A stretch of 10,546 bases of DNA from NCBI GenBank assembly GCA_900554455.1, contig USHT01000024.1, forward strand, positions 1-10,546. The letters run 5' to 3'. Under the pieces are notes generated by a model. That model saw only the letters and a program-made list of their open reading frames with translations. It did not search any database and was not told the DNA's origin. Origin of the DNA: an uncultured Collinsella sp. Lineage in GTDB: Bacteria > Actinomycetota > Coriobacteriia > Coriobacteriales > Coriobacteriaceae. The position numbers and the translations under genes are program-made. Shown here piece after piece: positions 1 through 4,717 of this stretch; position 1 is the first letter of the stretch; the number at the start of each line of letters is the position of its first letter.

Positions 1-10
1 TGAAAGAGGA

Positions 11-108
11 GGGCATAGGGCTTTTGCCCATGCCCGACGATTGAAAGGCAGATCGCCCGTCTGGGGCTCGCGCAGCGTCAAGCCGACCGCCGTTCGGTAG
101 AACGGCGG
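11..108 (+). promoter_or_regulatory. Hairpin-rich leader upstream of hypA
   Basis: Two clear stem-loops precede hypA. The first (11-35) pairs GGGCAT with ATGCCC and GGGC with GCCC around a TTTT loop, with one bulged A; no U-run follows, so it is a poor terminator candidate. The second (87-108) is a perfect 9-bp stem (CCGCCGTTC/GAACGGCGG) with a GGTA loop, ending directly before the AAGGAA ribosome binding site. Shorter pairings (for example GACG 36-39 with CGTC 76-79) are possible in between. This could be a structured 5' leader or the 3' end of an upstream gene's transcript. I do not recognise a known riboswitch class, and its function is not shown. Confidence 0.4.
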
Positions 109-118
109 AAGGAAATAA

Positions 119-547
119 ATGCACGAGCTCGGAATCGTCTATCACATCATTCGCGATGTTGAGAATGTGGCGCGCGCTCATGGCGTGCGTCGCGTTTCGA
201 GCGTGACGTTGCTGCTGGGCGAGGTCTCGGGCGTCGTTCCCGACTTGCTGCTCGACGCTTGGCGCTGGGCGGCAGATAAAAAGCCTATCACGCTGGGCGC
301 GGAGCTTATTGTGGAGCCCGTCGAGGCCGTGACGCATTGCGCGGCATGCGGTCGCGACTACGCGACGGTCGAGCACGGCAAGACCTGCCCCCATTGCGGT
401 AGCGGCGAAACATACCTGCTGCAGGGCCAGGAGGTCATGATCAAGCAGATCGAGACCCCCGACGAGGAACCGGCAGACGCTGCCCCCGACGGCCCTTCCG
501 ACGTCCTCGACGCCGTCGATGCCGCCAACCCTCTCCACATCGCCTAA
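119..547 (+). CDS. hypA: Hydrogenase maturation nickel metallochaperone HypA
   Basis: HypA delivers Ni(II), with HypB, to the large subunit of [NiFe]-hydrogenase in the cytoplasm. The protein (142 aa) begins with the family's Met-His-Glu (MHELGIV); the N-terminal amine and His2 are the known nickel ligands. A zinc site of two CxxC pairs is visible at Cys74/Cys77 and Cys90/Cys93, with spacing normal for HypA. Typical HypA is about 113-120 aa. Here an extra acidic, Pro/Ala/Asp-rich tail of about 30 residues follows the conserved core (from about residue 112) and has no metal-binding His cluster. The start ATG is preceded by AAGGAA at 109-114 and by a hairpin. No other hyp or hydrogenase gene lies in the window; partners may lie upstream of position 1. 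The identification is firm; the tail's role is unknown. Confidence 0.93.
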   Translation: MHELGIVYHIIRDVENVARAHGVRRVSSVTLLLGEVSGVVPDLLLDAWRWAADKKPITLGAELIVEPVEAVTHCAACGRDYATVEHGKTCPHCGSGETYLLQGQEVMIKQIETPDEEPADAAPDGPSDVLDAVDAANPLHIA

Positions 548-611
548 CATCTAATGTCTACATGGGCTAGAGTTCTAAACATATTTGCTTCGGTTAGTCA
601 AGTCATGTCTG

Positions 612-622
612 TTTAAACAAAA
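612..622. promoter_or_regulatory. GTTTAAAC palindrome, copy 1 (candidate operator)
   Basis: The palindrome TGTTTAAACA occupies 611-620. The 11-base string GTTTAAACAAA starting at 612 recurs at 773-783, 161 bp downstream. A site this symmetric, duplicated upstream of an inducible sugar operon, suggests a dimeric regulator binding site; the regulator is unknown. Confidence 0.35.
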
Positions 623-772
623 TGGTGGCACGCAGACGCATTGGGATTCACCTAAAAGCGGTCTTAACGAACGGTGCACCTTTATATGTCTTTGAAAGCA
701 ATCAGCAAATCACGTTTTAGCAGGCAATAAGCTGTAAACCGGCAACGTAATCAATTTGTAACAAACTTAGAC

Positions 773-783
773 GTTTAAACAAA
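773..783. promoter_or_regulatory. GTTTAAAC palindrome, copy 2 (candidate operator)
   Basis: This is the second GTTTAAACAAA, whose 8-bp palindromic core is 773-780. It ends 25 bp before the TATAAT at 809-814, so it lies around -40 relative to the likely transcription start. A repressor or activator could act from there, which makes it the more likely functional operator of the two. Confidence 0.4.
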
Positions 784-808
784 TAATCCAACCTTTTGCG
801 AATTTAGC

Positions 809-814
809 TATAAT
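809..814 (+). promoter_or_regulatory. Candidate -10 box of the PTS operon promoter
   Basis: A perfect TATAAT lies 71 bp upstream of the EIIAB start and would place transcription initiation near 820. No good -35 hexamer sits 16-18 bp upstream (the bases there read roughly AATCCA), and there is no TGn extension. The promoter may therefore need an activator. A weaker TATACT follows at 832-837, also without a matching -35. Confidence 0.45.
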
Positions 815-884
815 TCCACAAACCAAACAGGTATACTTCCTTCATGTCGTGTAGGAAATACGTAGACAAAAAGGAGGTTATGTG

Positions 885-1874
885 ATGGTAAGTATTGTTC
901 TTGCTAGCCACGGGGACTTGGCAGCTGGAATCAAGCAGACGGGCTCGATGGTCTTTGGCGATCAGCCGTCTGTTGCCGTGGTCTCGCTCGAGCCGAGCAT
1001 GGGCCCCGACGACTTCCGTGCCAAGGTCGAGGAAGCAATCGCTTCCTTCGAGGACCAGGAGCAGGTGCTCTTCCTCGTTGATCTGTGGGGCGGCACGCCG
1101 TTCAACCAGATCAGCGGGCTCATCGAGGGCCATGATTCCTGGGCTATCGTCACCGGTGTCAACCTGCCTATGCTCATCGAGGCATATTCGCAGCGCTTTG
1201 ACGCAAAGAACACTGCACATGCGATCGCAAAACATCTCGTGACTGAGGCTAAGGCTGGCGTGCGCGTCAAGCCCGAGTCTCTGGAGCCCGAGGAGAAGAA
1301 GCCGGCTGCGGCCGCCGCTGCTCCTGCAGGCGCCATCCCTCCGGGAACGGTCATCGGCGACGGGCACATCAAGATTGCCCACGTCCGTATCGACACCCGT
1401 CTGCTTCATGGTCAGGTGGCCACCACGTGGACCAAGCAGATCAACCCCAACCGCATCATCGTGGTTTCCGACGGCGTTGCTCACGACGAGCTCCGCAAGA
1501 CCATGATCGAGCAGGCTGCCCCTCCGGGAGTCCATGCCAACGTCGTGCCCATCAAGAAGATGGCCGAGGTCGTCAAGGACACGCGCTTTGGTGACACCAA
1601 GGCCATGCTGCTCTTTGAGAACCCGCAGGATCTGCTCAAGGCCATCGAGGCCGGTGTCGACATCAAGGAAGTCAACATCGGTTCCATGGCTCACTCCAAG
1701 GGCAAGGTCGTCGTCACCAACGCCGTCGCTATGGGCGATGATGACGTTAAGACTCTCGAGGCCCTCAAGGCCAAGGGCGTCAAGTTCGAGGTCCGCAAGG
1801 TTCCTTCGGATTCCTCCGAGGATCTCGACGCCATGTTGAAGAAAGCTAAGGCCGAACTGGCCGCTCAAGCATAG
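885..1874 (+). CDS. manX: PTS mannose/fructose/sorbose family EIIAB component
   Basis: This is the cytoplasmic phosphotransfer subunit of a mannose-family (4.A.6) permease. It takes phosphate from HPr onto the IIA histidine, passes it to the IIB histidine, and then to sugar entering through IIC/IID. The 329-aa protein has an IIA domain (about residues 1-125) with the phospho-site His9 in the opening MVSIVLASHG. A flexible Glu/Pro/Ala-rich linker (about 130-158) follows, including six consecutive alanines. The IIB domain (about 162-329) carries the phospho-site His175 in RLLHGQV. The fused IIA-linker-IIB layout matches E. coli ManX. I chose ATG at 885 because AGGAGG (872-877) lies 7 bases upstream; an in-frame GTG at 882 would leave only 4. 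It is the first gene of a tight operon with EIIC and EIID. Sugar specificity (mannose, glucose, an amino sugar or other) cannot be read from the sequence. Confidence 0.95.
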   Translation: MVSIVLASHGDLAAGIKQTGSMVFGDQPSVAVVSLEPSMGPDDFRAKVEEAIASFEDQEQVLFLVDLWGGTPFNQISGLIEGHDSWAIVTGVNLPMLIEAYSQRFDAKNTAHAIAKHLVTEAKAGVRVKPESLEPEEKKPAAAAAAPAGAIPPGTVIGDGHIKIAHVRIDTRLLHGQVATTWTKQINPNRIIVVSDGVAHDELRKTMIEQAAPPGVHANVVPIKKMAEVVKDTRFGDTKAMLLFENPQDLLKAIEAGVDIKEVNIGSMAHSKGKVVVTNAVAMGDDDVKTLEALKAKGVKFEVRKVPSDSSEDLDAMLKKAKAELAAQA

Positions 1875-1892
1875 TAAAGGAGGGTCCGATAC

Positions 1893-2711
1893 ATGTCTGC
1901 AATCACTATTCTGCTTGTTGCGATTGTCGCGTTGCTTGCCGGTATGGAAGGCATTCTGGATGAGTTCCAGTTCCATCAGCCGCTCGTGGCATGCACGCTT
2001 ATCGGTCTCGTAACCGGTCACCTTCAGGAGGGCATCCTCCTGGGCGGTTCGCTCCAGATGATGGCCCTTGGCTGGGCTAACGTCGGCGCCGCTGTCGCGC
2101 CTGACGCCGCTCTGGCCTCGGTCGCTTCTTCGATCATCATGGTGCTCGCCCTCAACGGTGGCGCCACCGATTCGGCCAAGGCCGTTACCACCGCTATCGC
2201 CGTCGCCGTCCCGCTGTCGGTCGCTGGTCTGTTCCTGACCATGATCTGCCGTACCATTGCTACCGCTATCGCTCACGCCATGGACGGTTGCGCCGAGAAG
2301 GGCGACTTCTCCGGCATCGAGCGCTGGCAGTATGCTGCCATCCTCATGCAGGGCCTTCGTATCGCCATCCCGGCAGTGCTTCTGTGCGTCATCCCGGCCG
2401 AGGCCGTTACCAACGCGCTTAACGCTATGCCCGACTGGCTGTCCGGCGGCATGGCTGTCGGCGGCGGCATGGTCGCTTCCGTCGGTTACGCCATGGTCAT
2501 CAACATGATGGCCACCAAGGAGACCTGGCCGTTCTTCGTCCTCGGCTTTGTCCTTGCTGCCATCCCTCAGCTCACGCTGATCGCCCTTGGTCTCATCGGC
2601 ATCTCCCTTGCCCTCATCTACCTTGGCCTTAAGGATCTGGCCAAGCAGGGTGGCGGCATGGGCGGTGGCTCCGGCGACCCGCTCGGCGACATTCTGAACG
2701 ATTACGAGTAG
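1893..2711 (+). CDS. manY: PTS mannose/fructose/sorbose family EIIC component
   Basis: This is the integral-membrane sugar-channel subunit, which works with EIID. The 272-aa protein is strongly hydrophobic from its first residues and has about seven or eight apolar stretches separated by short polar loops. The early segment with MEGILDEFQFHQPLV and the Gly-rich GGSLQMMALGWANVGAAVAPD (split here only by wording) is typical of ManY/AgaC-type EIIC. The C-terminus is a short Gly-rich, then acidic tail (about 248-272). The start ATG lies 18 bp after the EIIAB stop, with AAAGGAGGG at 1876-1884 and an 8-base spacer. Length is normal for the family (about 265-270 aa). It is almost certainly cotranscribed with its neighbours. 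Confidence 0.93.
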   Translation: MSAITILLVAIVALLAGMEGILDEFQFHQPLVACTLIGLVTGHLQEGILLGGSLQMMALGWANVGAAVAPDAALASVASSIIMVLALNGGATDSAKAVTTAIAVAVPLSVAGLFLTMICRTIATAIAHAMDGCAEKGDFSGIERWQYAAILMQGLRIAIPAVLLCVIPAEAVTNALNAMPDWLSGGMAVGGGMVASVGYAMVINMMATKETWPFFVLGFVLAAIPQLTLIALGLIGISLALIYLGLKDLAKQGGGMGGGSGDPLGDILNDYE

Positions 2712-2727
2712 GAGGGGAGTGATACAT

Positions 2728-3648
2728 ATGGCAGAGAACAAGATTCAGCTCACCAAGGCTGACCGCAAGAAGGTTTGCTTCCGTCATCAGTTCCTTCAGG
2801 GCTCGTGGAACTACGAGCGTATGCAGAACGGCGGCTGGTGCTTCGCAATGATCCCTGCGATCAAGAAGCTCTACACCAGCAAGGATGACCAGATTGCCGC
2901 TCTTAAGCGCCACCTGGAGTTCTATAACACCCACCCCTATGTTTCCGCCCCCGTCATTGGCGTTACCCTCGCTCTCGAGGAGGAGCGCGCCAACGGTGCC
3001 CCGATTGACGACGTCGCCATCCAGGGCGTCAAGGTCGGTATGATGGGCCCGCTCGCCGGCGTCGGTGACCCCGTCTTCTGGTTCACCCTTCGCCCGATTC
3101 TGGGCGCTCTGGGCGCTTCCCTGGCCATGTCCGGCAGCATCGTCGGTCCGCTGCTGTTCTTCTTCGCGTGGAACATCATCCGTTACGCTTTCCTGTGGTA
3201 CACGCAGGAGTTTGGCTACAAGGTCGGCTCCTCCATCGCCAAGGACCTCTCCGGTGGTCTGATGGGCAAGGTCACCGAGGGCGCTTCCATCCTGGGTATG
3301 TTCATCATCGGCGCCCTGGTCGAGCGCTGGGTGTCCATTTCCTTCACCCCGATCGTCTCCACGGTCAAGCAGTCTGCTGGCGCCTTTATCGACTGGGCTA
3401 GCCTGCCCTCCGGTTCCGAGGGTATCAAGGAAGCGCTGACGATGTACAACTCCGTCGGTGCTACCGCCCTTGATCAGATGAAGGTCACCACGCTTCAGGC
3501 CAACCTCGATCAGCTCATCCCCGGCCTTGCCGCCGTGTGCCTGACCCTGCTGGTCTGCAAGCTCCTCAAGAAGAAGGTCAGCCCGATCGTCATCATCCTG
3601 GCTCTCTTCGCCGTCGGCATCATCGGTCGCTTCTGCGGCTTCATGTAA
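2728..3648 (+). CDS. manZ: PTS mannose/fructose/sorbose family EIID component
   Basis: EIID is unique to mannose-family PTS and forms the translocation complex with EIIC. The 306-aa protein has a charged, amphipathic N-terminal part and the conserved NTHPYV segment (about 67-72). It also has the family signature GPLAGVGDP (about 107-115) and several membrane spans. A hydrophobic C-terminal hairpin contains a short Lys-rich turn (LLKKKVSP). The ATG at 2728 is preferred: GGAGGGG (2711-2717) overlaps the EIIC stop and leaves 10 bases, whereas an in-frame GTG at 2719 would touch the ribosome binding site. It is the last gene before a strong terminator, so the core permease operon probably ends here. 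Confidence 0.94.
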   Translation: MAENKIQLTKADRKKVCFRHQFLQGSWNYERMQNGGWCFAMIPAIKKLYTSKDDQIAALKRHLEFYNTHPYVSAPVIGVTLALEEERANGAPIDDVAIQGVKVGMMGPLAGVGDPVFWFTLRPILGALGASLAMSGSIVGPLLFFFAWNIIRYAFLWYTQEFGYKVGSSIAKDLSGGLMGKVTEGASILGMFIIGALVERWVSISFTPIVSTVKQSAGAFIDWASLPSGSEGIKEALTMYNSVGATALDQMKVTTLQANLDQLIPGLAAVCLTLLVCKLLKKKVSPIVIILALFAVGIIGRFCGFM

Positions 3649-3704
3649 GCACGCTTCGGCTTAAGACCGAGAGTTGCTAGGTAAGGGCTTTTGAGCCATT
3701 GAAA

Positions 3705-3750
3705 CGGACCGCACCCGGTGGGTACACTGGATGCGGTCCGATTGTTTTTA
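3705..3750 (+). terminator. Strong intrinsic terminator after EIID
   Basis: A 9-bp stem, CGGACCGCA (3705-3713) with TGCGGTCCG (3732-3740), is extended by CCGGTG/CACTGG with one G-T pair across a single C/A mismatch and capped by a GGTA loop. ATTGTTTTTA (3741-3750) follows. It ends 18 bp before the downstream DUF956 gene, whose ribosome binding site starts at 3753. It can therefore act as an operon terminator or as an attenuator controlling the next gene. Confidence 0.9.
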
Positions 3751-3768
3751 TTGGAGGGCGAGGCGCGT

Positions 3769-4167
3769 ATGGCGCAATCTCAGAACAGCACGGTCGATCT
3801 GGCAACGCCGGCAACCTGCCTGATGGGGCTTACCAGCCACGGTAACGTGATGGTGGGCAATAAGGCGTTTGAGTACTATAACGAGCGCAATCCCGAGGAT
3901 TATATTCAAATCCCGTGGGACGAGGTCGACTATATTGCCGCCGAGGTTTTGCGCGGCACCAAGAAGATTACGCGTTTTGCCATCTTCACCAAGGACAACG
4001 GTCACTTTACGTTTTCGACGCGCGACGACAAAGAGACGCTTCGCGCGGTCCGCAAGTACGTCGACGAGGATAAGCTCGTGCGTTCGCCCGACTTTATCGA
4101 TGTGACGGCCAAGGGCGCCAAGAGCATCCCCTCCGTTATCAAAAACCTCTTCCACAAAGGTAACTAG
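3769..4167 (+). CDS. manO: DUF956 family protein, ManO-like PTS companion
   Basis: This small soluble protein (132 aa) belongs to the DUF956 family, commonly encoded right after mannose-family PTS genes and sometimes named ManO; its molecular role is poorly defined. Recognisable family features are the segment MGLTSHGNVMVGNKAFEYYN (split around residues 19-38), DYIQIPWDEVDYI (about 44-56), and the following RFAIFTKDNGHFTFSTRD region (about 69-86). It has no membrane segment or signal peptide. I chose ATG at 3769 because GGAGGG (3753-3758) is 10 bases upstream. An upstream in-frame GTG at 3718 lies inside the terminator stem and gives an N-terminus foreign to the family. It sits 120 bp after EIID, but behind a strong terminator, so its expression may depend on read-through or its own signal. 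A regulatory role in the PTS is inferred from context only. Confidence 0.85.
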   Translation: MAQSQNSTVDLATPATCLMGLTSHGNVMVGNKAFEYYNERNPEDYIQIPWDEVDYIAAEVLRGTKKITRFAIFTKDNGHFTFSTRDDKETLRAVRKYVDEDKLVRSPDFIDVTAKGAKSIPSVIKNLFHKGN

Positions 4168-4192
4168 TCGTTAAAGAGCGCCTTCCTCAAAG

Positions 4193-4391
4193 TGGGGCCC
4201 AGTTTCCCATGGGGCTCGATCGGGAAAGTGCATCCCAGTTCGAGCGCCGATTCCGGGATGTAGTTTCCGGAACGGGGTCGTTTGGGAAACTGTGTCCCGT
4301 TTCGAGCCGAAATTCTGGGACACAGTTTCCAGCGAGGTCCCATTGGGAAAGTTTGACCCAGAATTTGCCTGGATAGTGGGACACACTTTCC
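4193..4391. repeat. Array of ~61-bp palindromic repeat units
   Basis: Forward arms of the GGGAAA..TCCC type start at 4222, 4284 and 4345 (steps of 62 and 61 bp). Reverse arms ending in GTTTCC or CTTTCC start at 4193, 4254, 4316 and 4377 (steps of 61, 62 and 61). Arms thus alternate in orientation about every 30 bp, giving three hairpin-forming units plus a leading half unit. The middle unit is best kept: GGAAACTGTGTCCC at 4285-4298 is the exact reverse complement of GGGACACAGTTTCC at 4317-4330, with a 17-18-nt loop. The flanking units match it with several substitutions. The loop of the third unit resembles the reverse complement of the second loop, so subunits appear to have inverted. The array fills the gap between manO and the tRNA and encodes no credible protein. 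Confidence 0.85.
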
Positions 4392-4433
4392 GGAGGGCTG
4401 TTCCACCGCAACTTCGAAGAGTGGCTATACGCT

Positions 4434-4462
4434 GTATTACAACGGCGTAAATCTGCTACACT
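4434..4462 (+). promoter_or_regulatory. Candidate tRNA-Arg promoter
   Basis: TACACT at 4457-4462 is preceded by TGC, giving an extended -10 (TGCTACACT), and would start transcription about 4-7 bases before the mature tRNA end at 4473. The hexamer at the 17-bp position, GTATTA (4434-4439), is a weak -35. The placement is plausible and the sequence match moderate. Confidence 0.4.
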
Positions 4463-4472
4463 AGTACAACAT

Positions 4473-4548
4473 GCCTCCGTAGCTCAGGGGATAGAGCACC
4501 GCTCTCCTAAAGCGGGTGTCGACGGTTCGAATCCGCCCGGGGGCACCA
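4473..4548 (+). tRNA. tRNA-Arg, anticodon CCU
   Basis: A full cloverleaf is visible. The acceptor stem is GCCTCCG/CGGGGGC with one T-G wobble; the D arm is GCTC/GAGC. The anticodon stem CCGCT/AGCGG holds the loop CTCCTAA with anticodon CCT (reads AGG). The variable loop has five bases, and the T loop is TTCGAAT. The discriminator base is A (4545) and the 3' CCA is encoded (4546-4548). The T stem, GACGG/CCGCC, contains one A-C mismatch at its second pair. The gene follows the palindromic array and has its own terminator. Confidence 0.95.
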
Positions 4549-4558
4549 GAGGAATATC

Positions 4559-4591
4559 GAGCCCGGTACCGCTACGGTGCCGGGCTCTTTT
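4559..4591 (+). terminator. Intrinsic terminator of the tRNA-Arg transcript
   Basis: A 13-bp stem (4559-4571 with 4575-4587, one T-G pair) closes on a 3-base CTA loop and is followed by TTTT at 4588-4591. It lies 10 bp past the encoded CCA. Confidence 0.85.
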
Positions 4592-4621
4592 GGTTTAAGG
4601 CATGCCGTAGTATTCGCTGCT

Positions 4622-4665
4622 TCAGATAAAGAAAGCGCCCGCTTGCTGGGGGAGCAAGCGGGCGC
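4622..4665 (-). terminator. Intrinsic terminator of the pknB operon
   Basis: A perfect 13-bp inverted repeat, GCGCCCGCTTGCT (4635-4647) with AGCAAGCGGGCGC (4653-4665), encloses five G residues. Read on the (-) strand the hairpin is followed by TTTCTTTATC, a U-rich tail. It is 52 bp beyond the pknB stop and faces the tRNA terminator, so the two transcription units are insulated from each other. Confidence 0.88.
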
Positions 4666-4717
4666 CTGTGAGCGAATATGTTTGCGGCGAAAGCCGCGAT
4701 AAGCGGTGGGGTGGCGA

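Larger units (their letters stand above)
548..884 (+). promoter_or_regulatory. AT-rich intergenic control region of the PTS operon
   Basis: This 337-bp gap has no convincing ORF on either strand and is visibly richer in A/T than the flanking genes. It separates hypA from the PTS operon. It holds a perfect TATAAT (809-814) and two copies of GTTTAAACAAA (612-622 and 773-783), described separately. A TGGCAC-N6-GCA string at 627-641 loosely resembles a sigma-54 site with a one-base-short spacing. A Shine-Dalgarno AAGGAGG at 871-877 serves the EIIAB gene. I see no terminator hairpin for hypA here. Confidence 0.6.

Noticed and set aside
1..35. UGA plus downstream hairpin as a selenocysteine insertion signal
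   Set aside because: In that frame a TAG follows only four codons after the TGA, and the hairpin lacks recognisable bacterial SECIS loop features.
660..700. Catabolite-response (cre)-like string TGAAAGCAATCAGC
   Set aside because: It misses the central CG and one end of the consensus, and CcpA regulation is not established for this type of actinobacterium.
804..2741. 645-aa open frame on the (-) strand opposite the PTS genes
   Set aside because: It is antisense to EIIAB and EIIC, which have clear family motifs, and its translation is Asp/Gly/His-rich with no recognisable domain. Long shadow frames are expected opposite high-GC genes with strong third-position bias.
3718..3768. Upstream GTG start for the DUF956 gene
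   Set aside because: It would put the first codons inside the terminator stem with no ribosome binding site; the ATG at 3769 has GGAGGG at good spacing and matches the family N-terminus.
4193..4391. CRISPR array
   Set aside because: The units are alternating inverted arms with related loops and spacers, not identical direct repeats with unique spacers, and no cas gene is nearby.
4164..4411. Three overlapping 71-80-aa (-) strand ORFs in the repeat array
   Set aside because: Their translations look repetitive only because the DNA repeats; the 61/62-bp period is not a constant multiple of three, so no frame keeps the repeat, and no ribosome binding site is convincing.
4193..4548. Integrated element using the tRNA-Arg gene as attachment site
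   Set aside because: No integrase is present, no duplicated tRNA 3' end is seen downstream, and the tRNA is followed at once by its own terminator and a housekeeping cluster.
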